Origin: Niabella beijingensis
GTDB taxonomy: Bacteria > Bacteroidota > Bacteroidia > Chitinophagales > Chitinophagaceae
Length of the DNA stretch: 64,000 bases
Direction: 5' to 3'
NCBI RefSeq assembly: GCF_020034665.1
Contig: NZ_JAIQDI010000001.1
Location: 3,286,001 to 3,350,000, forward strand
Shown here: piece by piece, positions 43,996 through 53,017 of the stretch
Position numbering within the stretch: the first letter of the stretch is position 1
Layout: every line of letters starts with the position of its first letter
Notes under the pieces: model-generated
Seen by the model: the letters and a program-made list of their open reading frames with translations, nothing else
Databases searched by the model: none
What the model was told of the DNA's origin: nothing
Position numbers and translations under genes: made by a program

Positions 43996-44003
43996 TAATT
44001 TTG
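43996..44003 (+). promoter_or_regulatory. -7 promoter element (TAATTTTG) of the UDP-xylose synthase gene
   Basis: A TAnnTTTG match that ends three bases before the ATG at 44007. It gives the last part of the locus its own promoter after the reverse-strand gene. Confidence 0.45.
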
Positions 44004-44006
44004 GCT

Positions 44007-44960
44007 ATGGAAAAACGCGTTTTGATTACCGGTGCTGCAGGATTTCTGGGCTCACATCTTTGCGATAAGTTTATAGCAGACGGATGTCATGTTATTGCAA
44101 TGGATAACCTGATTACGGGAACTTTAAAGAATCTCGAGCATTTGCTTCCCAATGCCGCTTTCGAGTTTTATCATCATGATGTAACCAAATACATTCATAT
44201 TCCCGGCCAGCTGGATTATATTCTCCATTTTGCTTCACCGGCGAGTCCTGTTGATTACTTAAAGATCCCGATACAGACATTGAAAGTGGGCGCTATGGGG
44301 ACACACAATTGTCTGGGGCTGGCTAAGGATAAAAAGGCTCGTATTCTCGTGGCTTCCACCAGCGAAGTATACGGTGATCCATTAGTACATCCACAGAATG
44401 AGGAATACTGGGGCAACGTAAATCCTGTCGGACCGCGCGGTGTATATGATGAAGCGAAGCGGTATATGGAATCGCTGACAATGGCGTATCATAATTTTCA
44501 CGGAGTGGATACACGTATTGTTCGAATCTTTAACACTTACGGTCCAAGAATGCGCTTGAACGACGGCCGGGCCCTGCCGGCCTTTATTGGTCAGGCACTA
44601 AAGGGGGAGGACCTTACCGTATTCGGCGACGGAACACAAACACGCAGTTTTTGTTTTGTATCGGATCTGATAGAAGGTGTTTATAAGTTATTGCTGAGTG
44701 ATTACTGTCTTCCGGTTAATATTGGCAATCCTGATGAGGTTTCATTGCTGACATTTGCAAATGAAATATTACATTTAACCGGAAATAAGGTTAAAATTGC
44801 TTACCTGCCCTTACCTGTCGATGATCCCAGAAAGCGGCAGCCTGATATTACCAAAGCCAGGAATCTTCTGAACTGGGAGCCTGTTGTATCAAGAGAGGAA
44901 GGGTTGAAGAGAACCTATGAATATTTCAAACACTTGTATTCTGAAAAAGGATGGTCCTGA
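44007..44960 (+). CDS. UDP-glucuronate decarboxylase (UDP-xylose synthase, UXS)
   Basis: A 317-residue extended SDR that oxidises and decarboxylates UDP-glucuronic acid to UDP-xylose. The NAD motif is [31 protein letters not shown] and [13 protein letters not shown] (catalytic Tyr and Lys) match bacterial and eukaryotic UXS, as does [10 protein letters not shown]. The ATG at 44007 is preferred over 43989, because the -7 element lies between them. It supplies a pentose donor to the polysaccharide. A UDP-glucose 6-dehydrogenase to make its substrate is not in the window. Confidence 0.92.
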   Translation: MEKRVLITGAAGFLGSHLCDKFIADGCHVIAMDNLITGTLKNLEHLLPNAAFEFYHHDVTKYIHIPGQLDYILHFASPASPVDYLKIPIQTLKVGAMGTHNCLGLAKDKKARILVASTSEVYGDPLVHPQNEEYWGNVNPVGPRGVYDEAKRYMESLTMAYHNFHGVDTRIVRIFNTYGPRMRLNDGRALPAFIGQALKGEDLTVFGDGTQTRSFCFVSDLIEGVYKLLLSDYCLPVNIGNPDEVSLLTFANEILHLTGNKVKIAYLPLPVDDPRKRQPDITKARNLLNWEPVVSREEGLKRTYEYFKHLYSEKGWS

Positions 44961-45144
44961 TGTAAAAGGACAACAAATTCTATTTTGAGTAATGCCTTTT
45001 ATGTATCCCTTTAATTTGCAGTATATTTTCAATAAAAGTTTCTTACCTTGTGCGGCAAACCAGCTGGTTAATCGGAACAGGGTAAAGGTATACATTATGA
45101 GAGTCATTCCTGTTTTGTTTGAAAAAGCGTAAATCTGTTATGGA

Positions 45145-46332
45145 ATGCCTAGAATACTCCGAATCCACAACCGACTGATAACGGGAGGTCCGGTTTTTAA
45201 CGTGCTTAATCTGACTAAATTTCTGGAACCGGATTTTGAAACACTTCTGATTGTGGGCGAGAAAGAATACCATGAGCAGGATGCCGGGTTCCTGGCGGAG
45301 AAAATGGGCATTAAGCCACTGCTGGTACCTGAAATGGGACGCTCCATTCATCCCTGGAAGGACTACCGCGCCTACCATAAGATCACTGAAATAATCAAAC
45401 AGTTTAAACCGGACATTGTCCATACCCATGCTGCAAAACCGGGAACAGTGGGCCGCCTGGCAGCGCATCATATGAAAGTTCCCGTAGTAGTACATACCTT
45501 TCACGGACATGTGTTCCATTCTTACTTTAATAAACCGAAAACCCAGGTGTTCCTGAATATCGAGCGGTACCTGGCGCGGAAAAGCACTGCCCTGATTGCG
45601 ATCAGCCAGGAACAAAAAGAGGAGCTTGTAGGGCAGTACCGCGTGGCTAAGGAAAATAAATTTCATATCATTCCACTGGGCTTCCAGCTGGAACGTTTTA
45701 TGGAAGACAACGCACAAAAACGGAAAGCCTTCCGCGAAGAGTTCGGACTGGCCGATGATGAAATAGCGATCGGCATTACGGGCCGGCTGGTCCCTGTTAA
45801 AAATCATGACCTTTTCCTGGAGGCACTGGCTTATGTGCTTGCCAATACCACCAAAAAAGTAAAAGCTTTTATTGTGGGAGACGGTACCTCAAATCCGCAT
45901 ATTCAGGCCAGGGCAGTGGCGCTGAATATTCCCTATTGCCTGAGCGGCGAGCCGTTGCAGGACCGTCCACTGATCTTTACCTCCTGGAGGTCGGATATCG
46001 ACGTGGTGAATGCAGGGCTGGATATTGCCTGTCTTACCTCACTGAATGAGGGTACCCCGGTAAGCCTGATAGAAGCGCAGGCGGCAGGTAGACCGGTCGT
46101 CTCAACCGATGTGGGGGGCGTAAAGGACGCTATTATCGAACACGAAACAGGATTCCTGGCACCGATCAACAACAAACAACTGCTGTTTGACCACCTGCTG
46201 ACACTTATAAACGACGATACGTTGAGAAACCGTATGGGAAAACAGGGTGCCGGTTTTGCGGCTGAGCGGTTTGGTGTGCGGCGGCTGGCTTCCGATTTCA
46301 GAAATCTCTATTATTCTTTATTGCAAAAATAG
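45145..46332 (+). CDS. Glycosyltransferase family 4
   Basis: A 395-residue GT-B retaining enzyme. ILRIHNRLITGGPVFNVLNL is the N-terminal loop; IVHTHAAKPGTVGRLAAH resembles capsule and LPS glycosyltransferases. GITGRLVPVKNHDLFLEAL and SLNEGTPVSLIEAQAAGRPV form the donor site with an intact EGTPVSLIE motif. Base composition is again like the chromosomal flanks, so it probably belongs to the conserved frame of the locus. A 184-bp gap separates it from the UXS gene. No other feature is seen in that gap. Confidence 0.93.
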   Translation: MPRILRIHNRLITGGPVFNVLNLTKFLEPDFETLLIVGEKEYHEQDAGFLAEKMGIKPLLVPEMGRSIHPWKDYRAYHKITEIIKQFKPDIVHTHAAKPGTVGRLAAHHMKVPVVVHTFHGHVFHSYFNKPKTQVFLNIERYLARKSTALIAISQEQKEELVGQYRVAKENKFHIIPLGFQLERFMEDNAQKRKAFREEFGLADDEIAIGITGRLVPVKNHDLFLEALAYVLANTTKKVKAFIVGDGTSNPHIQARAVALNIPYCLSGEPLQDRPLIFTSWRSDIDVVNAGLDIACLTSLNEGTPVSLIEAQAAGRPVVSTDVGGVKDAIIEHETGFLAPINNKQLLFDHLLTLINDDTLRNRMGKQGAGFAAERFGVRRLASDFRNLYYSLLQK

Positions 46333-46346
46333 CCTGCAGGGTTATT

Positions 46347-46354
46347 TATCTTTG
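46347..46354 (+). promoter_or_regulatory. -7 promoter element (TATCTTTG) of the CpsB-like gene
   Basis: A TAnnTTTG match 17 bases upstream of the ATG at 46372, just after the glycosyltransferase stop codon. Confidence 0.5.
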
Positions 46355-46371
46355 CCAGAATTTATCAGTTT

Positions 46372-47112
46372 ATGTTTAGCCTTTTTTCAAAAAAACACAG
46401 GAAAGTAAAAATGGATTACTCCCTGGTGAAGACGGATATGCACTCGCACCTGCTTCCGGGAATTGATGACGGCGCTCCTGATCTTGAAACATCGATAGCG
46501 CTGATCCGGGGCTACCAGGAACTGGGATACACCAGATTGATCACAACCCCTCACATACTTTGGGACCTGTACAAGAACACCCCGGAAATTATTTCCGGTA
46601 AACTGGATCAGCTGCGGATGGCATTGAAAGAAAACCAGGTGGATATAGAGATCGATGCGGCTGCCGAATACTTCCTGGATGAACATGTACTGGAACTGCT
46701 GCGCAAAAAAGAACGGCTGCTGACGATCCGGGATAACCTCGTGTTAACCGAATTTTCTACGATGCACCGTTCCATGTCCATGAAAGATATTCTTTTTGAG
46801 GTGCAAATGGCTGGTTATCAACCCATATTGGCGCATCCCGAGCGGTATATCTATCTCTATAAAAACTGGGATCTCTTTCAGGAGATCCGGGATAATGGTG
46901 TACTCTTCCAGCTGAACCTGCTCTCCATAACTGGGGGATACGGATCGCGGGTACGGGAGATCGCACAATACCTGCTGGAGCATGATTTTTATTCATTTGT
47001 GGGAACGGATCTGCATCATGAAGGTCATATGGAACGCCTGAAAAGCCTGGAAATACCCATTAAACTTCATGAATTACTGACAAGCGGACGCCTGCTAAAT
47101 GACAGTTTATAA
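46372..47112 (+). CDS. PHP-type tyrosine-protein phosphatase (CpsB/Wzb-like)
   Basis: A 246-residue metal-dependent phosphatase of the PHP fold. DMHSHLLPGIDDGAPDLETS holds the HxH metal ligands, RLITTPHI another His, LAHPERYIYLYK a third site, and GTDLHHEGHM the last. CpsB removes phosphate from the tyrosine tail of the BY-kinase. It is at the end of the locus whose second half is controlled by the kinase at 20247, so the two form the regulatory pair. No low-molecular-weight (Wzb) phosphatase is present. Confidence 0.92.
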   Translation: MFSLFSKKHRKVKMDYSLVKTDMHSHLLPGIDDGAPDLETSIALIRGYQELGYTRLITTPHILWDLYKNTPEIISGKLDQLRMALKENQVDIEIDAAAEYFLDEHVLELLRKKERLLTIRDNLVLTEFSTMHRSMSMKDILFEVQMAGYQPILAHPERYIYLYKNWDLFQEIRDNGVLFQLNLLSITGGYGSRVREIAQYLLEHDFYSFVGTDLHHEGHMERLKSLEIPIKLHELLTSGRLLNDSL

Positions 47113-47234
47113 TCAGGGATCCTGCCGGGATGTCAGCACCGGAGAAACGGTAAACTTTTTGTTATAATTGGACCGGCGGCATTGCGCTTATCACGTAATG
47201 CATTAATTTAGACAAATTTCAAAAAGGCGGGTTT

Positions 47235-47735
47235 ATGGCAAATAAAGAATTTAATGAACTGTTGGTGGACAATGCTGATTTCCTGAAACCCTTTGCAGTT
47301 AATCTTACAAAGAATTCAGAATCAGCCAATGACCTTTACCAGGAAACCTTGTATAAAGCACTGGCCAACTCAGAAAAGTACAACTCCGGAACCAATATCA
47401 AAGCCTGGCTTTTTACGATCATGCGGAATATCTTTATCAATGATTACCGCAGAAATGTAAAACGCAAGACCATTCTGGACAGTACACCGGAAGACTACCT
47501 GATCAATATGAGCCAGGTATCGGTTGTAAATACGGCAGAAAGCTCCCTGAGGGAAAAGGAGATCAATACAGCAATTGAAGGATTACCCGAGACATTTAAA
47601 ATACCCTTCCGGCTTTATTTTGAAGGATATAAATATCAGGAAATAGCGGAATATCTTAAAGAGCCGTTGGGAACCATCAAAAGCAGGATCCACTTTGCCC
47701 GCAAATTGCTGAAAGAACAGATCCGCCGGTATTAA
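47235..47735 (+). CDS. ECF-type RNA polymerase sigma factor
   Basis: A 166-residue sigma-70 family protein with only regions 2 and 4. Region 2 spans about residues 10-75, with DLYQETLYKALAN and IKAWLFTIMRNIFINDYRR. Region 4 spans about 108-160, with LPETFKIPFRLYFEGYKYQEIAEYL and the helix-turn-helix ending in GTIKSRIHFARKLLK. No anti-sigma gene is next to it. It directs RNA polymerase to an unknown set of promoters. It may control the neighbouring surface-polysaccharide genes, but nothing in the sequence shows this. Confidence 0.93.
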   Translation: MANKEFNELLVDNADFLKPFAVNLTKNSESANDLYQETLYKALANSEKYNSGTNIKAWLFTIMRNIFINDYRRNVKRKTILDSTPEDYLINMSQVSVVNTAESSLREKEINTAIEGLPETFKIPFRLYFEGYKYQEIAEYLKEPLGTIKSRIHFARKLLKEQIRRY

Positions 47736-47774
47736 CCGGTTCTATATACAGTATTCCACCCCTTTTTCCCGGAT

Positions 47775-48416
47775 TTATTCCTGGATAAAGGGGTTGTTCT
47801 TTTTTTCAAACCCGATACTCGTCCCCGGTCCGTGGCCGGAATATACCTTGGTTGTATCCGGCAGCGTATATAATTTGGTCCGGATCGATTGTTCCAATGT
47901 ATCAAAATTTCCGCCGGGCAGGTCCGTGCGCCCGATGCTTCCGCTGAAAAGTGTGTCCCCGCTGATAACAATACCGCTGTCCTTGTTGTAAAAAGAAAGA
48001 CTGGCGGGCGAATGACCCGGCGTAAAAAGTAAACTGATGCTATCATCTCCCAGGGTTATCGTATCCGCTTCATCCAGAAATACCAGCGCGCCGGTAAAAG
48101 GAGCCAGGGAGAACCCATACATCTCAGCTACCTGCGGACCGGATTGTAGCACGACCTGTTCCCCTTTATGGATGTGTAGCGGAAGTTTCCAGGTATCGTG
48201 TACAAACTGGTTGCCCAGGATATGATCAATATGACAATGCGTATTCAGCAGGTAAACCGGTTGCAGTTTTTTCTCGTCAATAAACCGGACAAACTGATCC
48301 CGCTCCGTTTCATCAGAAAACCCGGGGTCGATAATAAGGGCTTTTCCGGTCTCATTGTAAAGGATATAGGTATTTTCCTGAAAAGGGTTGAAGACAAAAC
48401 GATGGATGTGTAACAT
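47775..48416 (-). CDS. MBL-fold metallo-hydrolase (glyoxalase II-like)
   Basis: A 213-residue metallo-beta-lactamase-fold hydrolase. The dinuclear metal motif is THCHIDHILG; further ligands are in FTPGHSPASL and ISGDTLFSGSIGRTDLPGG. The last segment is typical of YcbL/glyoxalase II-like hydrolases that cleave thioesters such as S-lactoylglutathione analogues. Length and the absence of the C-terminal HAGH domain point to the YcbL type. The start at 48416 (ATG) is preferred over a TTG two codons upstream. Confidence 0.9.
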   Translation of the reverse strand: MLHIHRFVFNPFQENTYILYNETGKALIIDPGFSDETERDQFVRFIDEKKLQPVYLLNTHCHIDHILGNQFVHDTWKLPLHIHKGEQVVLQSGPQVAEMYGFSLAPFTGALVFLDEADTITLGDDSISLLFTPGHSPASLSFYNKDSGIVISGDTLFSGSIGRTDLPGGNFDTLEQSIRTKLYTLPDTTKVYSGHGPGTSIGFEKKNNPFIQE

Positions 48417-48576
48417 AATCAATCTTTAGTTTATTTTTAGGCTGTGAAAATGAAACTGGTCTTAAAATGAGTTATTTAAATTCCAACGATCAACCCCGGG
48501 TGGTCAGGCTGGTCGTATCAATACAAACAAATATACGCATGAACATAACTGAATGTTTTGAAAAACCCCTGAAGGT

Positions 48577-51042
48577 ATGAGAATGCTGCGATGGGCTTTT
48601 TGTTGTGGGTTGATCTTGTTGTCCGGTGTCGTTGTTTGGGGACAAAACAGTATTTCCGGCGTGGTAAGGGACCGGCACAGCGAAGAGTTGGTTCCGTTCG
48701 TTTCCTTCCAGTTTAAAAATACAAATGCCGGTTTTATTGCAGACTCGGCGGGGAATTTCCATTTTGAAGCCGACAACTGGCCTTCGGATAGCCTGGAAAT
48801 ATCAACCGTAGGGTATGAATCAAAAACGATGGCAGTGGGCAGTCTGAAAAAAGGAATGTTCATTTACCTGGAACCAAGAACATATGACGATGGTGTGGTG
48901 GTACGGGCAAAAGTGGATATGGGCCTCTGGCTTTGGAAAAATATCGTAAAGCATAAACCACAGAATGACCGTTTCCGGCGGTTTGATAATTTTTATTATG
49001 AATTATACAATAAGCTGGAAATGGACCTGAAGAACATCAAAAGCATCCAGAAGATTGCCAATATAAAGCCCTTCCGGCCGATGAATGAACTGATCAAAAA
49101 AAACCTGGACAGTTCGGAAGGCGTTAAAGTATTACCAACCTACCTGACCGAATCGATCTCGGACTATTATTTTCAGAAAAAACCCCTGCGCCGGCGGGAG
49201 GAAATAAAAGGCGTCAACACCAACGGTATAAAGAACGAAAGCATGGTGAAATTCCTGGGAGGAATGGACCAGGTGATCAATATTTACAATGATTTTATCA
49301 ATGTCTTCAATAAAGAATTTATCAGCCCTGTAAGCAGCAATGGTGATTTTTATTATAAATACAATTTGAGCGATACCCAGCGGATCGGGGGAATCAAATA
49401 TTATCACCTGGTATTTACACCGCGGCGTCAGGGTATGAATACATTTGAGGGCGACTGCTGGGTGGAAGGGGGCAGTTTTGCCGTACAAAAAATGAACCTC
49501 CGGCTTGACAAAAAAGCGGACATCAATTTCCTGGAACGTCTCAGCCTGATACAGGAATATAAAAAGATCAATGACAGCACCTGGTTCATCGCAAAAGATA
49601 AGCTGGTGGTCGATTTCTCTCCTTTTAGTAACCGCGTGCCGGGGATCATCGGTCGCAAAACAAGCACCTACCAGCATGTGCTGGTAAATGATACCATAGT
49701 ACGGAACCGGTTGCTGCAAAATAAGCTGCAGGAGGAAATAATCATTAAAGCGGGTTCTGGACAAAAGGACCGCATGTACTGGGACAGTGCGCGGCATGAA
49801 GGGCTCACCGCAACGGAAATGGGGATCATTAAAATGATGGACACTATTGTAAATGCTGCTCCTTTCCGGAAGATCACCAAGCAGGTTGGGTTTCTGGCCA
49901 CAGGCTATATCAACATCGGTAACGTTGAACTCGGATCGGCCTATAACTGGTTTACCGGTAATGCGTGGGAAGGGTTCCGGACACGGTTTGATATAGCGAG
50001 TAACAAACATTTTAATAAAAAATTCCGGTGGCACACCTACCTGGCATATGGATTTGGCGATAAAAAACTAAAAGGGGAAGGAGAATTGTTCTACCTGCCT
50101 AAAAAGGATCCCCGGCAATACTGGTATCTCGGGTATAAAAAGGATCTTGACTTCGGGCAGGTTTATTTCGGGGAGATCACTTCGGATAATATTTTTGCCT
50201 TTGCGATAAGGAAACCCAATATTCCGCTGAAGTTTATCAGCCTGGAAAAATGGCAGTTTGAATTTTTCAATGAGACCCGCGGCGGCTTTTCTACCTTGCT
50301 GGGCCTGAATTCCCGTACCTATACGCCTTTAAAGAACCTGGTGCCGGCCGATTCATTCGGTACCGGCACTCATCCGCTGCGGGCAACAGAAGTTTCGCTG
50401 CGGCTCCGGTATGCTTTCCAGGAAAAATTTATTGAATCCCATTTTTACAGAAGCAGCCTCGGCAGTCCTTACCCCATTGTGGAAGCCACTCTTTCAAAAG
50501 GCGTTTCAGGATTGCTGGGCGGGCGGTATAATTACACAAAGATCCAGGGAAGTGTATCCGATAATATAAAAACGCCGCCGTTCGGCATCATCTCCTACCA
50601 GGCTTACGGAGGTAAAACTTTTGGCACATTGCCTTATACGTTTTTAAATGTGGCGCCGGGTAATGAGCTTTATTATTACAACAAATATGCGTTCAATATG
50701 ATGAACCGCTATGAGTTTATTCATGACCAGTTCCTGGGCATCAATTTTGAGCACAATATAGGCAATGGCATCTTCAAGGCGATCCCGGCGCTTAAGTTCC
50801 GGCAGTTCTATACCGTCAAGGCCCTTTGGGGATCGCTTTCAGCGGAGAACAAGGCATTGAATTTTAAAGAAGGCCATAATTTCCAGTCGCTGGACGGCAA
50901 GACCTACCTGGAAGTGGGAACGGGGATCGATAATATCCTTCATTTCCTGCGCGTGGATTTTATCTGGCGCCTGCTGCCAAATGACCCGCTTAAGACTACC
51001 GAACGGTTTGGCGTGTTCGGCAGTATCCGGCTGAACCTTTGA
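48577..51042 (+). CDS. Outer-membrane DUF5686/CarboxypepD_reg-like protein
   Basis: An 821-residue protein with a signal peptide (cleavage about residue 23, WGQN). A carboxypeptidase regulatory-like beta-sandwich (about 23-100, starting SISGVVRDRHSEELVPF) is followed by a long DUF5686 region. The C-terminal half looks like an outer-membrane beta-barrel and ends in FGSIRLNL. This arrangement is widespread in Bacteroidota and its role is unknown; TonB-linked uptake proteins share the N-terminal domain. It is a single-gene unit that converges on rpiA with a six-base gap. Confidence 0.88.
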   Translation: MRMLRWAFCCGLILLSGVVVWGQNSISGVVRDRHSEELVPFVSFQFKNTNAGFIADSAGNFHFEADNWPSDSLEISTVGYESKTMAVGSLKKGMFIYLEPRTYDDGVVVRAKVDMGLWLWKNIVKHKPQNDRFRRFDNFYYELYNKLEMDLKNIKSIQKIANIKPFRPMNELIKKNLDSSEGVKVLPTYLTESISDYYFQKKPLRRREEIKGVNTNGIKNESMVKFLGGMDQVINIYNDFINVFNKEFISPVSSNGDFYYKYNLSDTQRIGGIKYYHLVFTPRRQGMNTFEGDCWVEGGSFAVQKMNLRLDKKADINFLERLSLIQEYKKINDSTWFIAKDKLVVDFSPFSNRVPGIIGRKTSTYQHVLVNDTIVRNRLLQNKLQEEIIIKAGSGQKDRMYWDSARHEGLTATEMGIIKMMDTIVNAAPFRKITKQVGFLATGYINIGNVELGSAYNWFTGNAWEGFRTRFDIASNKHFNKKFRWHTYLAYGFGDKKLKGEGELFYLPKKDPRQYWYLGYKKDLDFGQVYFGEITSDNIFAFAIRKPNIPLKFISLEKWQFEFFNETRGGFSTLLGLNSRTYTPLKNLVPADSFGTGTHPLRATEVSLRLRYAFQEKFIESHFYRSSLGSPYPIVEATLSKGVSGLLGGRYNYTKIQGSVSDNIKTPPFGIISYQAYGGKTFGTLPYTFLNVAPGNELYYYNKYAFNMMNRYEFIHDQFLGINFEHNIGNGIFKAIPALKFRQFYTVKALWGSLSAENKALNFKEGHNFQSLDGKTYLEVGTGIDNILHFLRVDFIWRLLPNDPLKTTERFGVFGSIRLNL

Positions 51043-51048
51043 CCGGTG

Positions 51049-51729
51049 CTATTTTTTTGCGGCCTCGTAGATCTCCAGGGCATCTCCTTTGCCGCAGATG
51101 ACCATTGCAGCCAGGTCTATAAACAGACCATGTTCTACAATCCCGGTGATATGATCCAGCTCCTTTGCCAATGCGGCCGGGGCGTTGATCAGTCCGAAGT
51201 CGACATCAAGAATAAAATTACCCTGGTCTGTCTGAAATGCGTTCCCGTTTTTATGGCGCAATGTGGCATTGCCTTTGAGTAAATGCAGCCGTTTTGTTAC
51301 CGCATTCACCGCAAAGGGGATTACTTCTATCGGAACTTTAAAAGCCCCTAATTGTTCCACCTCTTTGGAACCATCCGCGATGATGATCTGGGTGGTTGTA
51401 ATGGACGCTACAATTTTTTCACGCAGCAGCGCACCACCGCCGCCTTTGATCAGTTGCAGGTCGCGGGTGAATTCGTCTGCCCCGTCAATGGTAATATCGA
51501 TCTGCTGAACAGTATTAATGTCTGCCAGCGGGATCTGCCATTCTATTGCCAGCTGCCGGGTTGCCTCCGATGTGGGAATGGCCTGTATCTGCAAGCCCTC
51601 CCGAACCATTTTACCTATTTCACAAATGGCAAAATAGGCGGTGGAACCCGTTCCCAGTCCAACAATTTGCCCGCCCGTTACAAAGGATACGGCCTTTAAT
51701 GCCGCATTGATTTTTTCCTGGTCGTTCAT
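51049..51729 (-). CDS. rpiA: Ribose-5-phosphate isomerase A
   Basis: A 226-residue cytoplasmic enzyme that interconverts ribose 5-phosphate and ribulose 5-phosphate in the pentose phosphate pathway. GLGTGSTA (phosphate binding), DGADE (catalytic Asp) and KGGGGALLREK (catalytic Lys and Glu) are the RpiA signature and are all intact. Length matches the family. It lies 16 bp downstream of an aminotransferase gene on the same strand and is probably co-transcribed with it. Confidence 0.96.
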   Translation of the reverse strand: MNDQEKINAALKAVSFVTGGQIVGLGTGSTAYFAICEIGKMVREGLQIQAIPTSEATRQLAIEWQIPLADINTVQQIDITIDGADEFTRDLQLIKGGGGALLREKIVASITTTQIIIADGSKEVEQLGAFKVPIEVIPFAVNAVTKRLHLLKGNATLRHKNGNAFQTDQGNFILDVDFGLINAPAALAKELDHITGIVEHGLFIDLAAMVICGKGDALEIYEAAKK

Positions 51730-51745
51730 TTTTTATAAGGTCCTT

Positions 51746-52942
51746 TTAAAGATGTATTTGATCCAGCACGCTGTTAATGATCCGGCATGCCTTGTTTATT
51801 TCTTCGCTGGTGATGGTCAGCGGCGGACAGATACGGAAGCAGGATGCAGCAAATAAGAACCAGTCGGTAAACACGCCGGTTCCCTCATGTTGCAATAACC
51901 GGTCAATGACCTTTTTATTGGTTTCAAAGGAGTCAAATTCCACGGCCATCCACAAGCCAAAGGAGCGGATGCTCTTTATCGACGGATGCCGCAGCAGCGA
52001 AAGAAAAAGTTGTTCCTTTTGGGATACGCTTTGCGGAAGCGACTCATTCAGTAATACCTGCAGTGCCGCCTGCCCGGCAGCACAGGAAACAGGATGCCCG
52101 CCAAAAGTAGTGATATGCCCCAGTACAGGGTTGTCGGCCAGGGTTATCATAATATCCCGGTTACTTACGAACGCACCCAGCGGCATACCGCCGCCCAGGG
52201 CCTTGCCTAAAAGCAGGATATCAGGTACAATACCAAAATGTTCAAAACCCCAAAGTTTCCCGGTACGGCCAAAACCGGCCTGTATCTCATCCAGGACCAG
52301 CAATGTGCGGGTTTCCGTGCATCGTTTTCTTACGGCCTGCAGCCAGTGCGGATCCGGGGCAATAACACCTCCCTCCGCCTGTATGGTTTCCAGGATCACA
52401 CAGGCTGTCGAATCATCGATCTGATCCAGCCAGCTGTAACTGTTATAGTCGATGTGCAGGATATCCGGCAACAGCGGGCGATAGGCATTGCGCCAGTATT
52501 CATCCCCGATGATGCTTAAAGCTCCTTGTGTGGATCCATGGTAAGAATTTTTTGCAGCAATGATCCGGGTGCGCCCGGTATAGCGCTTCGCCAGTTTCAT
52601 AGCGCCCTCTACTGCCTCTGCCCCCGAGTTGGTAAAATAAACGGAGTTCAATGTGTCCGGAAGGTGATCCGTAAGGAGCCGGGCATATTGTACCTGCGGG
52701 CTCTGGATCACCTCCCCATACACCATTACATGCAGGTAACGGTCCAGTTGTTGATCGATCGCTTCGCGCACAGCCGGATGACCATGCCCGGTATTGGCAA
52801 CACTGATGCCACCGATAAGATCTATATATTCTTTGTTATTTACATCGAAAAGATGGCAGCCCCGCGCACTGGAGATCTCTAAGGCCAGCGGTGCCAGGGA
52901 GGTCTGCCCTACATGTCTTAAAAAAAGTTCGCGCTGATTCAT
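51746..52942 (-). CDS. Class III (ornithine/acetylornithine-like) aminotransferase
   Basis: A 398-residue PLP-dependent aminotransferase. The PLP lysine is K247 in LLLGKALGGGMPLGA and the pyridine-binding Asp is D218 in LLVLDEIQAGFGRTGK. VYFTNSGAEAVEGAMKLAKR is the PLP phosphate site. The group transfers omega- or alpha-amino groups of ornithine, acetylornithine, lysine or GABA; no arginine-synthesis gene is nearby, so the substrate is open. The ATG at 52942 is preferred over a TTG at 52951 that lies inside the -7 element. rpiA follows 16 bp downstream. Confidence 0.9.
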   Translation of the reverse strand: MNQRELFLRHVGQTSLAPLALEISSARGCHLFDVNNKEYIDLIGGISVANTGHGHPAVREAIDQQLDRYLHVMVYGEVIQSPQVQYARLLTDHLPDTLNSVYFTNSGAEAVEGAMKLAKRYTGRTRIIAAKNSYHGSTQGALSIIGDEYWRNAYRPLLPDILHIDYNSYSWLDQIDDSTACVILETIQAEGGVIAPDPHWLQAVRKRCTETRTLLVLDEIQAGFGRTGKLWGFEHFGIVPDILLLGKALGGGMPLGAFVSNRDIMITLADNPVLGHITTFGGHPVSCAAGQAALQVLLNESLPQSVSQKEQLFLSLLRHPSIKSIRSFGLWMAVEFDSFETNKKVIDRLLQHEGTGVFTDWFLFAASCFRICPPLTITSEEINKACRIINSVLDQIHL

Positions 52943-52948
52943 CGGTCT

Positions 52949-52956
52949 CAAAATTA
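52949..52956 (-). promoter_or_regulatory. -7 promoter element (TAATTTTG) of the class III aminotransferase gene
   Basis: A TAnnTTTG match on the minus strand, six bases upstream of the ATG at 52942. With 52989-52996 it forms a divergent promoter pair. Confidence 0.5.
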
Positions 52957-52988
52957 CACACTTAGGCAGGAAACAGCCTGTATTTTCC

Positions 52989-52996
52989 TATTTTTG
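52989..52996 (+). promoter_or_regulatory. -7 promoter element (TATTTTTG) of the acyl-CoA mutase genes
   Basis: A TAnnTTTG match 21 bases upstream of the ATG at 53018. Confidence 0.45.
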
Positions 52997-53017
52997 CTAA
53001 CAATTGTTCGGTGAAAA

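Noticed and set aside
18884..47112. Defence island, prophage or integrative element
   Set aside because: No integrase, transposase, restriction, toxin-antitoxin or phage structural gene was seen; all genes fit polysaccharide synthesis and export.
49132..50034. 300-codon open frame on the minus strand inside the DUF5686 gene
   Set aside because: It is antisense to a long gene with signal peptide and recognised domain order, and shows no family motif of its own.
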